Shown: positions 9,132 to 17,768, numbered from the stretch's first letter. The stretch is 64,000 nt of DNA from Ramlibacter montanisoli (GCF_013087525.1 NZ_JABFCS010000001.1:2604001-2668000), one strand, 5' to 3'. Numbers and translations: made by a program. Notes: a model not told the origin generated them from the sequence alone.

Positions 9132-9629
9132 ATGAAAGCAGTCAACGTATCCAGGACGGGCGCCATCGCCCTCGCCCTGTTCATGGCCTTGCCGGCGTGG
9201 AGCCACGGCGACGGCGAGGAGACGAAAGTCGCCGCGGCCGGCGAGCAGAAGGCCTGGGGCATCCCCGGCAGCACCAAGGGAGCACGCACGATCGAGGTCC
9301 GCATGGGCGACGACATGCGCTTCCGCCCCCACCGCATCGAGGTGCGCCAGGGCGAAACCATCCGTTTCGTCGTCCGCAACCGGGGCAAGGTGCTGCACGA
9401 GATGGTCGTCGGCACGCCCCAAGAACTGCGCGAACATGCGGCGCTGATGAAGAAATTCCCGAAAATGGAACACGACGAGCCCTACATGACGCATGTCAAG
9501 CCGGGTCGAAAAGGCAGCATCGCCTGGAACTTCAACCGCGCCGGTGAGTTCCAATTCGCATGCCTGATCCCGGGGCACTTCGATGCCGGGATGACCGGGA
9601 CCATCGTGGTCGCACCGGCCAAGCCATGA
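9132..9629 (+). CDS. Cupredoxin-domain periplasmic copper protein
   Basis: A 165-residue secreted protein with a signal peptide ending near AWSHG. The cupredoxin fold contains KVLHEMVVG (His ligand) and FACLIPGHFDAGM near residues 141-151, supplying the Cys, His and Met of a type-1 copper site. The start at 9132 has AGGAAAG just upstream. It sits 7 bases after the multicopper oxidase gene and may pass electrons or copper to or from it. Related proteins are common in cus/cop clusters. Confidence 0.85.
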   Translation: MKAVNVSRTGAIALALFMALPAWSHGDGEETKVAAAGEQKAWGIPGSTKGARTIEVRMGDDMRFRPHRIEVRQGETIRFVVRNRGKVLHEMVVGTPQELREHAALMKKFPKMEHDEPYMTHVKPGRKGSIAWNFNRAGEFQFACLIPGHFDAGMTGTIVVAPAKP

Positions 9630-9642
9630 GGAACACCCAGAG

Positions 9643-10110
9643 ATGAATGCCACCACCACCCGCCGCACGCTGCTGCTCGCACTGGGCGCGCTGCCTTTCG
9701 CGAGCCTGGCCCAGCAACCGGGCCGGGTCCTCGTGGAAGTGTGGAAGGATCCGAACTGCGGCTGCTGCAAGGACTGGGTGAAGCACCTGGAGGCCAGCGG
9801 CTTCGCCGTGAAGGTGAACTTCGGCGGCAACAGCGAGATGCGCGCGAAACTGGGCATCCCGGCGAAACTCGGCTCGTGCCACACGGCGCTGGTCGGCGGC
9901 TATGCCATCGAGGGCCACGTGCCCGCGAAGGACATCCGCCGCCTGCTCAAGGACAAGCCGCAGGCCATCGGCCTGAGCGTGCCCGGCATGCCGGTCGGCT
10001 CGCCGGGCATGGACGATGCCGCGTACAAGGGCCGCAAGGACCCGTACGACGTGGTGCTGGTGCTCAAGGGCGGCGACGCGAAGGTCTACGCTTCCTACAA
10101 CAAGGCGTGA
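9643..10110 (+). CDS. DUF411 metal-binding protein
   Basis: A 155-residue secreted protein. A Tat-like start (TTRRTLLLALG) leads to the DUF411 core: VEVWKDPNCGCCKDWVKHLE, with Cys 39, 41 and 42, then LGSCHTALVGGYAIEGHVPA and a C-terminal VPGMPVGSPGMD. The CGCC and SCH cysteines form the presumed metal site. DUF411 proteins are regularly found in copper-resistance operons. Gene position, 13 bases after the cupredoxin gene, supports a copper chaperone or storage role; the biochemical role is not established. Confidence 0.88.
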   Translation: MNATTTRRTLLLALGALPFASLAQQPGRVLVEVWKDPNCGCCKDWVKHLEASGFAVKVNFGGNSEMRAKLGIPAKLGSCHTALVGGYAIEGHVPAKDIRRLLKDKPQAIGLSVPGMPVGSPGMDDAAYKGRKDPYDVVLVLKGGDAKVYASYNKA

Positions 10111-10133
10111 TTTTTTCCAGAAGGAGTCAAGAG

Positions 10134-10424
10134 ATGATGAAACGTGTATTCGCCGCCATCGTGGCCGCGGGCCTGGCCGCCTCCGCTTTCGCGCAGGCCC
10201 TCACCGACGGCGAAGTCCGCAAGGTCGACAAGGCCACCGGCAAGATCACGCTCAAGCATGGCGAGATCAAGAACCTCGACATGCCGCCGATGACCATGGT
10301 GTTCGGCGTCAAGGACAAGGCCCTGCTGGACAAGGTCAAGAAGGGCGACAAGGTCAGGTTCGCCGCCGACAAGAACGCCAAGGGCGAGATGATCGTGACC
10401 GAGGTCGAGGCCGCGGCGAAGTAG
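10134..10424 (+). CDS. cusF: CusF-like periplasmic copper-binding protein
   Basis: A 96-residue protein: a signal peptide ending AFAQA, then the CusF OB-fold with KITLKHGEIKNLDMPPMTMVFGVKD. CusF binds Cu(I)/Ag(I) through one His, two Met and a stacked Trp. Here the His and MxM are present, but the Trp position is Met (NLDMPPMTM). AAGGAG precedes the tandem ATGATG start. It is the last gene of the operon; a GC-rich hairpin follows it. It may hand copper to the CusBA complex encoded further along, whose adaptor has its own CusF domain with the Trp. Confidence 0.82.
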   Translation: MMKRVFAAIVAAGLAASAFAQALTDGEVRKVDKATGKITLKHGEIKNLDMPPMTMVFGVKDKALLDKVKKGDKVRFAADKNAKGEMIVTEVEAAAK

Positions 10425-10435
10425 TAAGCCGCTGG

Positions 10436-10458
10436 CGCAGCGCCGGCGCGGCGCTGCG
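10436..10458 (+). terminator. GC hairpin after the copper operon
   Basis: A perfect 10-base stem, CGCAGCGCCG and its complement, closes a 3-base loop 11 bases after the CusF-like stop codon. There is no T tract, so it may act as a weak bidirectional terminator or an mRNA-stabilising hairpin between this operon and the convergent small gene ending at 10498. Confidence 0.45.
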
Positions 10459-10497
10459 GATCGCCTCGGGGAGGGCGAAGACGAAAGCCCCGGATCC

Positions 10498-10757
10498 CTA
10501 CTGGTTCTTGTGCATCCTGCCGTGGTCATGTCCCTGCATGTCGGCCTTCTTTGCCTTCACGGACTTGGACTTCGCGGCCATCGGCTTGCACGCGGACTTC
10601 CCGCTGGGCGTGCCTTTCTCCGCTCCATGGTCGTGGCGCGTCTTCGCGCAGTCCTGCGCCGCCTTGGCGGCGTCGGGGGCGGGGATTCCTGCTGGGCCAA
10701 CGGGGCGGAGACGGCGAGTGCCGTGACGAGGGCAAGGGCTAAGGTGCGCAGTTTCAT
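10498..10757 (-). CDS. Small secreted Lys/His-rich protein, one frame break, under an FNR-type promoter
   Basis: About 86 residues when repaired. A signal peptide (MKLRTLALALVTALAVSAPLA) reads from 10757. The frame shifts near 10690 in a C-rich run and continues as APDAAKAAQDCAKTRHDHGAEKG...KSACKPMAAKSKSVKAKKADMQGHDHGRMHKNQ. Two Cys, several HxH pairs and Met suggest periplasmic metal binding, but I recognise no family. AAAGGAA precedes the ATG. Its promoter carries a perfect FNR-type box (10805-10818) with a TAGAGT -10, so it is probably induced at low oxygen. Confidence 0.55.
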
Positions 10758-10777
10758 GATCGTTCCTTTCGCCAGTC

Positions 10778-10818
10778 ACTCTAGGCACCGGCGGCGCGAA
10801 GGGCTTGACGAAAGTCAA
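10778..10818 (-). promoter_or_regulatory. FNR-type box and -10 element for the small His-rich gene
   Basis: TTGACGAAAGTCAA (10805-10818) is a perfectly symmetrical FNR/Anr-type box. Exactly 21 bases separate it from TAGAGT (10778-10783, read on the minus strand), placing the box near -41 as in class II FNR promoters. The predicted transcript starts about 14 bases before the ATG at 10757. The same box-N21-TAGACT layout recurs at 12272, 15045 and 15943. Confidence 0.7.
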
Positions 10819-10823
10819 GCTGC

Positions 10824-12179
10824 TCAGAGCTCCACGGCCTGCAGGTGCTCCGGCACGGCGCACGGCCATCCATGGCCTTCCTCGATCGCCTGCCGCAGGC
10901 TGTCGGCCGCGACCGGCTCGCCGTGGGTGACGAACACGCGCTGGGGCGGCCGCGGCAGCTTGCCGACCCAGCGCAGCAAGCTCGTTGCGGTCCGCGTGCG
11001 CGGACAGCGAGCCCAGGCTCACCACCTCGGCACGCACAGGCACGTGCTCGCCGTGGATCTTCACTTCGCGCGCGCCGGCGACCAGCGCCGCGCCGCGGGT
11101 GCCCGCCGCCTGGTAGCCGGCCAGCAGGATGGTGTTGCGGTGGTCCGGCGCGAAGGCCTTCAGGTGGTGGACCACGCGGCCGCCGGTGGCCATGCCGCTG
11201 GCCGAGACGATCACGGCGGGAAATCGCATCTCGTTGAGCTTGCGCGATTCCTCCACCGTGTTGATCACGCGCGCCGACTGGCACATGCGGCGGCATTGCT
11301 GCGCATCGAGTCGGTGCTCGCCCGCATGCTTGTGGAAGATCTCCGTGGCGTCGGCGGCCATCGGGCTGTTCAGGAACACCGGCAGGTCCGGGATGCGCCT
11401 TTCGTCCTTCAGCTTCGCCAGCAGGTACAGCAGCGCCTGCGCGCGCCCGACGGCGAATGCGGGCACCACCACCACCCCGCCGCGCGCGGCCGTGCGGTTG
11501 ACGGTCTCGGCCAGCAGCGTCGCCGGATCGCTGTCTTCGTGGCTGCGATCGCCGTAGGTCGATTCGACCACCAGGATGTCCGCGGCCGGCGGCGGCTCGG
11601 GCGGCAGCATCAGGACGTCCTCGTCGCGGCCGAGGTCGCCGGAGAACAGCAGCGACTGCCCGTCCCAGTTGACGTGCACGCTGGCGGCGCCGAGGATGTG
11701 GCCGGCGCGGCTGAAGCGCATGCGCACACCGGGGATCGCCTCGAAGGACTCGCCCTGCGGACGGGGGCGGAACATCTTCAGCACGCGGCGCCCGTCCTCC
11801 TCCGTGTAGAGCGGCAGCGCCGGGTGGTGCTTGGAGAAGCCGTGCTTGTTGGCATACAGCGCGTCCTCTTCCTGCAGGTGCCCGGAGTCGGGCAGCATCA
11901 GCGCGCACAGGTCGCGCGTGGCCTCCGTGCTGTACACCGGTCCCTTGAAACCCTGCTTCGCCAGCGCCGGCAGGTAGCCGCTGTGGTCGATGTGCGCGTG
12001 GGTCAGCACGACCGCGTCGATCTCCTTCGCGGCCAGCGGAAGGCCTCCCAGTTGCGCAGCCGCAGCTGCTTGAGGCCCTGGAACAGGCCGCAGTCCACGA
12101 GCACGCGGCGGCCCTCGTGTTCCAGCAGGTACTTGGAGCCGGTGACGGTGCCGGCGGCACCCAGGAAGGTCAGGCGCAT
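10824..12179 (-). CDS. MBL-fold metallo-hydrolase of the beta-CASP (RNA-processing) type; two compensating frame breaks
   Basis: About 451 residues. It opens [20 protein letters not shown], then has the metal motif [12 protein letters not shown], a [13 protein letters not shown] segment, ESTYGDR, the beta-CASP part ([25 protein letters not shown]) and [15 protein letters not shown], ending [20 protein letters not shown]. Proteins of this CPSF/Ysh1-like family are RNA endo- or exonucleases. The frame breaks near 12043 (one C missing gives [15 protein letters not shown]) and near 10977. The two shifts cancel, so start and stop are in one frame, which favours sequencing error. In Burkholderiales this family is found with low-oxygen genes; the FNR box upstream agrees. 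Confidence 0.85.
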
Positions 12180-12243
12180 GTTCTTGTCCTTTGCAGCGCA
12201 TTCTCGCGCGATCCGCGGACGGCGGACCCCGGCGCTGTGAACC

Positions 12244-12312
12244 ACTCTAGGAGCCGAGGACCCCTGCACCCTTGATGGGCATCAAGCAGCGACCCCGCTG
12301 CGGGCCTAGACT
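12244..12312. promoter_or_regulatory. Divergent promoter with one shared FNR-type box
   Basis: TTGATGGGCATCAA (12272-12285) matches the FNR consensus fully. To the right, TAGACT (12307-12312) lies 21 bases away and would drive the P-type ATPase gene at 12330. To the left, TAGAGT on the minus strand (12244-12249) lies 22 bases away and would drive the MBL-fold gene at 12179. A single symmetrical site thus sits near -41 for both promoters. Confidence 0.7.
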
Positions 12313-12329
12313 GCCGCGAGGGGGTCCCG

Positions 12330-14522
12330 ATGAACCACGCGCACACGCACGAGCACGAGCACGTCCACCACCACCCGCCTGGACCGGATGCTGCGGCGCG
12401 ACCGCCCGTGACGCCGGCGGCGCAAGGCACCATCTACACCTGCCCCATGCACCCGCAGATCCGGCAGGACCATCCCGGCAGCTGCCCGATCTGCGGCATG
12501 ACGCTGGAGCCGCTGATGCCGACGCTGGAGGAAGGCGATCCGGAACTGGACGACTTCCGCCGCCGCTTCTGGTGGACCCTGCCGCTGACCGTGGTCGCCA
12601 CCCTGCTGGCCATGTTCGGCCATTCGCTGGACTGGTTCCACGGGAACACCCAGAGCTGGGTGGAACTGGTGCTCACCTTGCCGGTGGTGCTGTGGGCGGG
12701 CTGGCCCTTCTTCCAGCGTGGCGCGCAGTCGATCGTCAACCGCAGTCCCAACATGTGGACGCTGATCGCGCTGGGCACCGGCGCGGCCTTCGTCTACAGC
12801 GTGGCAGCAACAGTGACGCCGCAGGTGTTCCCCGCGTCCTTTTTCTCGATGGGACGCGTGGCCGTGTACTTCGAGGCTGCCGCCGTGATCATCTCGCTGA
12901 CGCTGCTCGGGCAGGTGCTCGAACTCAAGGCCCGCTCGCAGACCTCGGCGGCCATCAAGTCGCTGCTGGGGCTGGCACCCAAGACGGCACGCCGGATTGC
13001 GGCCGACCGCAGCGAGCAGGACGTGCCGATCGCCAACGTGCACGTGGGCGACCTGCTGCGCGTGCGGCCCGGCGAGAAGGTGCCGGTCGACGGCGTCGTG
13101 GTGGAAGGCACCAGCGCCCTCGACGAATCGATGCTGACCGGCGAACCGCTGCCGGTGACCAAGCGCGCCGGCGACAAGGTGATCGGCGCCACCATGAACA
13201 CCAGCGGTGCCCTGGTCATGCGTTCGGAGAAGGTCGGCTCCGAAACCGTGCTGTCGCAGATCGTGCAGATGGTTGCGCAGGCGCAGCGCTCGCGCGCGCC
13301 CATGCAGCGCATGGCGGACCACGTGGCCGGCTACTTCGTGGTGGGCGTGGTGCTGGTGGCCCTGGGCACCTTCTTCGGCTGGGGCCTGTTCGGGCCGCAA
13401 CCGAGCTGGGTCTACGGCCTCATCAACGCCGTCGCGGTGCTGATCATCGCCTGTCCCTGCGCGCTCGGGCTGGCCACGCCGATGTCGATCATGGTGGCGA
13501 CCGGCCGCGGCGCCACGCAGGGCGTGCTGTTCCGCGATGCGGCGGCGATCGAGAACCTCCGGCGGGTCGACACGCTGATCGTGGACAAGACCGGCACCCT
13601 CACCGAGGGACGCCCGGCCTACGAGCGCGCCGTCGCCGCCACCGGCTTCAGCGAGGACGAGGTCCTGCGCCTTGCGGCCAGCCTGGACCAGGGCAGCGAA
13701 CATCCGCTGGCCGCAGCCATCGTCGCCGCCGCCCGCGAGCGGGGCCTGGCGCTCTCCGCCGCGCAGCAGTTCGATTCCGCTTCCGGCATCGGCGTGCGCG
13801 GCGTGGTCGAGGGCCGCAAGCTGGCGCTGGGCAACACGGCGCTGATGCAGCAGGAAGGCGTGGAGGTGGCCCCGCTGGCGCGTGACGCCGAGGCACTGCG
13901 CACGCAGGGGGCCAGCGTGATGCACCTGGCGGTGGACGGGCGGCTGGCGGGCCTGCTCGCCGTCTCCGATCCCGTCAAGGCGAGCACGCCGGCGGCATTG
14001 CAGGCGCTGCGCGAGGCCGGCCTGCGCGTGGTGATGGCGACCGGCGATGGGCTCACCACGGCACGCGCCGTGGCACTGCGCCTCGGCATCGACGAGGTGC
14101 ACGGCGAAGTCAAGCCGGCCGACAAGCTGGAGCTGGTGGAACGGCTGCAGGCCGAAGGCCGCGTCGTCGCCATGGCGGGCGACGGCATCAACGACGCGCC
14201 GGCACTGGCGCGCGCCGACGTCGGCATCGCCATGGGCACCGGGACCGACGTGGCCATGAACAGCGCGCAGCTCACGCTGGTCAAGGGCGACCTGCGCGGG
14301 ATCGCCACGGCCATCCGGCTGTCGCAGGCGACCGTCGCCAACATGAAGCAGAACCTCGGTTTCGCCTTCATCTACAACGCGCTCGGCGTGCCCATCGCGG
14401 CCGGCCTGCTCTACCCCTTCACCGGCTGGCTGCTGTCGCCCATGATCGCGGCACTGGCGATGAGCTTGAGCTCTGCCTCGGTCGTGGGCAACGCGCTGCG
14501 CCTGCGCGGTCGGCGCTCATGA
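12330..14522 (+). CDS. copA: Copper-translocating P1B-type ATPase
   Basis: A 730-residue P-type pump. A His-rich N terminus ([13 protein letters not shown]) is followed by a [26 protein letters not shown] heavy-metal-binding domain (about residues 35-62) in place of a classic HMA domain. Then come TGEPLPVTK, the membrane CPC motif ([11 protein letters not shown], about 373), the phosphorylation motif DKTGTLTEG (about 418) and [11 protein letters not shown] (about 616). CPC with a YTCPMHP domain marks the Cu(I)/Ag(I) export subgroup (CopA/SilP-like). The next gene overlaps its stop by 4 bases. Its promoter has an FNR-type box, so it may supply or remove copper when oxygen is low. Confidence 0.9.
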   Translation: MNHAHTHEHEHVHHHPPGPDAAARPPVTPAAQGTIYTCPMHPQIRQDHPGSCPICGMTLEPLMPTLEEGDPELDDFRRRFWWTLPLTVVATLLAMFGHSLDWFHGNTQSWVELVLTLPVVLWAGWPFFQRGAQSIVNRSPNMWTLIALGTGAAFVYSVAATVTPQVFPASFFSMGRVAVYFEAAAVIISLTLLGQVLELKARSQTSAAIKSLLGLAPKTARRIAADRSEQDVPIANVHVGDLLRVRPGEKVPVDGVVVEGTSALDESMLTGEPLPVTKRAGDKVIGATMNTSGALVMRSEKVGSETVLSQIVQMVAQAQRSRAPMQRMADHVAGYFVVGVVLVALGTFFGWGLFGPQPSWVYGLINAVAVLIIACPCALGLATPMSIMVATGRGATQGVLFRDAAAIENLRRVDTLIVDKTGTLTEGRPAYERAVAATGFSEDEVLRLAASLDQGSEHPLAAAIVAAARERGLALSAAQQFDSASGIGVRGVVEGRKLALGNTALMQQEGVEVAPLARDAEALRTQGASVMHLAVDGRLAGLLAVSDPVKASTPAALQALREAGLRVVMATGDGLTTARAVALRLGIDEVHGEVKPADKLELVERLQAEGRVVAMAGDGINDAPALARADVGIAMGTGTDVAMNSAQLTLVKGDLRGIATAIRLSQATVANMKQNLGFAFIYNALGVPIAAGLLYPFTGWLLSPMIAALAMSLSSASVVGNALRLRGRRS

Positions 14523-15048
14523 CGAGCGCGTACCCATTGCGGTTCGAGGCTGCCGGGAGCGTCGCCGGCCAGCCGGTGGCGGTCTTCGAGCACCTGGACG
14601 ACCCCCACCGCCTCTCGAGCCACATGGAGAAGCCGTCCATGGGGATGCTGGGCAGCAGCATGTCGATCGCGACGGACGCGGATGGCGGACGCAAGGTGGG
14701 TTCTGTCATCCGCATGGAAGGCCGGGTGTTCGGGATTCCCCTGCGGCTGCAGGAGGCGGTGACCGAGCGCGATCCCCCGGCCTTCAAGGCATGGGAGACC
14801 CTGGGCGAGCCGCAGCTGCTGGTGATCGGCGCCTACCGGATGGGTTTCCGCATCGCGCCCGAGGCCGCGGGTTCGCGGTTGGCCGTCTTCATAGCCTACG
14901 CCCTGCCCGCCAGGGGGTGCCGCGCATCGCGGGAAGGTTGCTGGCCCCGCTGTACGCGCGCTGGTGCTGCCGTCGGATGCTGCGCGACGCGCAGGCGGCG
15001 TTCGCCACCGGCGCTCCTCCTTCGGCGCAGGCCTCGCCGCCTGCTTGA
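14519..15048 (+). CDS. SRPBCC-family protein, translationally coupled to the ATPase; one frame break
   Basis: About 176 residues when repaired. ATGA overlap with the ATPase stop suggests coupling. The sequence [43 protein letters not shown] and [50 protein letters not shown] is typical of the SRPBCC/polyketide-cyclase helix-grip fold, which holds hydrophobic ligands. The frame shifts near 14910, where one base is missing, and continues [31 protein letters not shown]. The ligand and any role in copper or low-oxygen physiology are unknown. Confidence 0.65.
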
Positions 15049-15085
15049 CCCGCATCAACCCCGCCGGCGCCCGGCGCGCGAGACT
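15045..15085 (+). promoter_or_regulatory. FNR-type box and -10 element for the Met/His-rich lipoprotein
   Basis: TTGACCCGCATCAA (15045-15058) is a full FNR-type box that overlaps the stop codon of the preceding gene. Exactly 21 bases further, GAGACT (15080-15085) matches the TAGACT -10 seen at sister promoters except for its first base. The predicted transcript starts about 20 bases before the ATG at 15113. Confidence 0.65.
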
Positions 15086-15112
15086 CGGCTCACAAGCACA
15101 ACGGAGTCGACC

Positions 15113-15451
15113 ATGAGAGCCTTGATCCTCGCCGCCGCCACGCTCGCCCTGCTGGCGGGCTGCGCGACGCAGCGTCCGGCGGCGCACGGCATGCACCACA
15201 CCGAGATGGAACAGCACATGCAGGCCATGCACGGCATGCGCGACAAGCTCGCGGCCGCCGCCACCCCCGAGGAACGCCAGCGGCTGATGGAGGAGCAGAT
15301 GGAGCTGATGCACCGCGGCATGGACATGCTGTCCGACATGCGCGGCGAAGGCGCGGACGCGCACGCCCACGGGCCCATGGAAATGCGCATGCAGATGATG
15401 CAGTCCATGATGCAGATGATGATGGACCGCATGGACCCGATGCACCGCTAG
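15113..15451 (+). CDS. Small Met/His-rich lipoprotein
   Basis: A 112-residue protein with a lipoprotein signal (LALLAGC), so it is probably anchored in a membrane facing the periplasm. The mature part has many Met and His residues: HGMHHTEMEQHMQAMHGMRD, then a predicted long helix (EERQRLMEEQMELMHRGMDMLSDM) and a terminal MEMRMQMMQSMMQMMMDRMDPMHR. Met- and His-rich motifs commonly bind Cu(I). No named family is recognised. GGAG lies just before the ATG, and an FNR-type box sits 60 bases upstream. It may be a periplasmic copper buffer made at low oxygen. Confidence 0.65.
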   Translation: MRALILAAATLALLAGCATQRPAAHGMHHTEMEQHMQAMHGMRDKLAAAATPEERQRLMEEQMELMHRGMDMLSDMRGEGADAHAHGPMEMRMQMMQSMMQMMMDRMDPMHR

Positions 15452-15466
15452 GGCGCCGGCTCCCGC

Positions 15467-15880
15467 TCAGGGCGCGAAGCGGAACACGCGCGCTTCGGCC
15501 TCGCCGGGACGCTGCATCCGCAACGCGAACGCTTTCGGCGCCGGGCTCGGCGCGGTGAATTCCAGGCTGCCCTCGCGGTGGTGGCTGCCCGGCGCGGCTC
15601 CCTTCCACGCACTGGGCTGCAGCTCACGCCCGTCGTCGGTGACCAGCACGGTCGTGCGCAGCAGGTCGTCGGACAATTCCTGGGAGTGCGTGTCGAGCAC
15701 GACTGCGAACACCCAGGTCGCAGCGTCGGCCGCGGTCACCCGAGGCGTGATCTTCACGGTCACGCCACCAACGGTCGTCTGCGTCGTGGCCTGCGCCGGT
15801 GGCGCGGCCGGCTGCGCACCTGCCAGCGCGAACACCCACGGCAGGGCGAGGGCAGCGAGGAGGGAAACGATGTGGCGCAT
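15467..15880 (-). CDS. Secreted protein of unknown function under an FNR-type promoter
   Basis: A 137-residue protein with a signal peptide ending ALAGAQ. The mature domain (TVGGVTVKITPRVTAADAATWVFAVVLDTHSQELSDDLLRTTVLVTDDGRELQPSAWKG...EGSLEFTAPSP) looks like a small beta-sandwich. It lacks Cys and metal-binding clusters. I cannot name a family. GGGAG precedes the ATG. The gene converges on the Met/His-rich lipoprotein gene with a 15-base gap, and its own promoter carries an FNR-like box with a TAGACT -10, tying it to the same regulon. Confidence 0.6.
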   Translation of the reverse strand: MRHIVSLLAALALPWVFALAGAQPAAPPAQATTQTTVGGVTVKITPRVTAADAATWVFAVVLDTHSQELSDDLLRTTVLVTDDGRELQPSAWKGAAPGSHHREGSLEFTAPSPAPKAFALRMQRPGEAEARVFRFAP

Positions 15881-15915
15881 GGGGGCTCCCGGTTCGGATA
15901 AAGACGACCCGAGCC

Positions 15916-15956
15916 AGTCTAGGGAGCGCCCTGCCCCTTGAATTGACGCCGCTCAA
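15916..15956 (-). promoter_or_regulatory. FNR-like box and -10 element for the secreted protein at 15880
   Basis: Read on the minus strand, a TTGAG-N4-GTCAA site (15943-15956) differs from the FNR consensus at one half-site base. TAGACT (15916-15921) lies exactly 21 bases downstream. The predicted start point is about 30 bases before the ATG at 15880. The spacing and the -10 sequence match the neighbouring promoters. Confidence 0.6.
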
Positions 15957-15977
15957 TCGCCGTGCGGGCCCGGCCCG

Positions 15978-17669
15978 TCAGTTCCAGTACGCCTCCGACA
16001 CGTAGCGCCGCAGCATGCGGTGGCTGTTGAAATAGGAGCCGTTGCGCGCGATCGTGGACTTCATGATGAAGGACCAGGCCGGCCCGCCCTCGTAGAAGGT
16101 GGGCAGGATGGTGTGTTCCAGCTTGTCGTACAGCGACTCGGCGTGGCGGTTCGCGTCGAAGTCGCCGTCGTCGCCGATCGCCCAGCCGGTGGCGCCTTCG
16201 TCGCAGCCTTCCAGCCACCAGCCGTCCAGCACGCTCAGGCTGGGCACGCCATTCATGGCCGCCTTCATCCCGCTGGTGCCCGAGGCCTCCAGCGGCGGTT
16301 GCGGCGTGTTCAGCCACAGGTCCACGCCGGCCACGACGCGGCGCGCCACCTCCAGCCGGTAATCGGGCAGGAACACCACCGGCACCGCGCCCGCCAGTTC
16401 CTGCGCCCAGGCATGCAGGCTGGCGATGTGGCGCTTGCCCGGTTCGTCGTGCGGGTGCGCCTTGCCGGCGACGACCACCTGGAAGGGATAGCGGCGCGCG
16501 ATGGCGCGCAGCCGGTCCAGGTTGGAGAACAGCAGCCCCGGGCGCTTGTAGTCGGTCATGCGCCGGGCGAAGCCGATGGTGAAGCGGTTCGGGTCCAGCT
16601 GCGAGGCGCCAGCCATGCCGGTCACGAACTGCAGCAGCTCCTGCTTGGCCTGCACGTGCGCGGCGGCGATGTCGCCGTCGAGGATGCGCAGCGCGCGCAC
16701 CAGCAGCTCGGGCTCGTGCGCCCAGGAGGGGATGTAGCGGTCGAACAGCGCCTGCATCGGCGCGCTGGTCCAGCGCATCGCGTGCACGCCATTGGTGATC
16801 GCGTGCACCTCGTAGCCCGGGAACAGCACGCGCGACACCTCGGCGTGCCGCTGCGCGACGCCGTTCACCCAGCCGCACAAGGACAGCGCGAGCCGCGTGA
16901 GGTTCAGGCGGTCCGGGCCGCCCAGCGTGTGCAGCACGCGCGGGTGCACCAGGCCGTCCAGCCACTGCTCGGCGAGGCCGTAGGGATACTGGTCGTGCCC
17001 CGCCTCCACCGGCGTGTGCGTGGTGAACACGCAGCGGCGGCGCACCGCGGCCACCGCCTCCTGCAGCGACTCGCCGTGCGCGTCGGCCGCACCCCGCGCC
17101 CGCAGCAGTTCCAGCGTGAGCAGGGCGGAGTGGCCTTCGTTGAGGTGGTACTTCTGGACGTGGACGCCGAGCGCGTTGAGCATGCGCACGCCGCCCACGC
17201 CCAGCACGATCTCCTGCCGCAGCCGGTAGGTCGGGTCGCCGCCATAGAGGTAGTGCGTGAGCGTGCGGTCCTCGTCGCGGTTCTCGGGCAGGTCGGTGTC
17301 CAGCAGGATGACCGGGACTGCGGCGAACTGGTCGGAATGGCTTTCCACCTCGTACTGCCAGGCGCCGATCCACACGTCGTGATTGCCCACGCGCACGGCC
17401 ACCTTGCAGTCCAGCCGCTGCGCGCGCGTCGCCGGGTCCCAGTGCTCCGGGCGCTCCACCTGGCGGCCGTGCAGGAGCTCCTGGCGGAAATAGCCGGCCC
17501 GGCTGGCCAGGGTCACCGCGACGATGGGCACGCCCAGGTCGGCGGCGCTGCGCATCATGTCGCCCGCCAGCACGCCCAAGCCGCCGCTGTAGGTGGGAAT
17601 GCCTTCCTCCAGGGCGATTTCCATGGAGAAGTAGGCGATGCGCGGACGGTTGGGCACGGGAACGGCCAT
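15978..17669 (-). CDS. glgP: Alpha-glucan (glycogen/maltodextrin) phosphorylase, short form
   Basis: A 563-residue phosphorylase that releases glucose-1-phosphate from alpha-glucans with pyridoxal phosphate. It begins RPRIAYFSMEIALEEGIPTYSGGLGVLAGD and has KYHLNEGHSALLTLELLRARG, FTIGFARRMTDYKRPGLLFSNLDRL and the PLP-lysine motif EASGTSGMKAAMNG near residue 470. The length matches the short alpha-glucan phosphorylase group, not the roughly 800-residue glycogen phosphorylases. No frame break. An FNR-type box lies about 40 bases upstream of the ATG, although the -10 typical of its neighbours is not seen there. Glycogen breakdown would suit energy supply at low oxygen. Confidence 0.9.
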   Translation of the reverse strand: MAVPVPNRPRIAYFSMEIALEEGIPTYSGGLGVLAGDMMRSAADLGVPIVAVTLASRAGYFRQELLHGRQVERPEHWDPATRAQRLDCKVAVRVGNHDVWIGAWQYEVESHSDQFAAVPVILLDTDLPENRDEDRTLTHYLYGGDPTYRLRQEIVLGVGGVRMLNALGVHVQKYHLNEGHSALLTLELLRARGAADAHGESLQEAVAAVRRRCVFTTHTPVEAGHDQYPYGLAEQWLDGLVHPRVLHTLGGPDRLNLTRLALSLCGWVNGVAQRHAEVSRVLFPGYEVHAITNGVHAMRWTSAPMQALFDRYIPSWAHEPELLVRALRILDGDIAAAHVQAKQELLQFVTGMAGASQLDPNRFTIGFARRMTDYKRPGLLFSNLDRLRAIARRYPFQVVVAGKAHPHDEPGKRHIASLHAWAQELAGAVPVVFLPDYRLEVARRVVAGVDLWLNTPQPPLEASGTSGMKAAMNGVPSLSVLDGWWLEGCDEGATGWAIGDDGDFDANRHAESLYDKLEHTILPTFYEGGPAWSFIMKSTIARNGSYFNSHRMLRRYVSEAYWN

Positions 17670-17701
17670 GGAGTGCTTTCGTTCGCGTAAATCATGCCTG
17701 A

Positions 17702-17762
17702 TTGATGCGCGTCAAGGGGGCCCGCGCCTCGTCCATCCGGCCGAGCTGGCGCGCGCTATATT
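17702..17762. promoter_or_regulatory. FNR-type box between glgP and the cus operon, with a -10 for the cus side
   Basis: TTGATGCGCGTCAA (17702-17715) is a perfect FNR-type box between divergent genes. On the plus side TATATT (17757-17762) is a good -10 only 6 bases before the ATG at 17769. The box centre then falls near -60, a class I position, and the mRNA would be leaderless or nearly so. On the glgP side the box lies about 40 bases before the ATG, but no TAGACT-like -10 is found. Confidence 0.5.
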
Positions 17763-17768
17763 GACGCC

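Noticed and set aside
9489..9502. ATGACGCATGTCAA, one mismatch from an FNR box
   Set aside because: It is inside the cupredoxin coding sequence with no promoter context.
10824..12179. Programmed frameshifting in the MBL-fold gene
   Set aside because: The two shifts fall at unconserved positions without a slippery heptamer and match the general indel pattern of the window.
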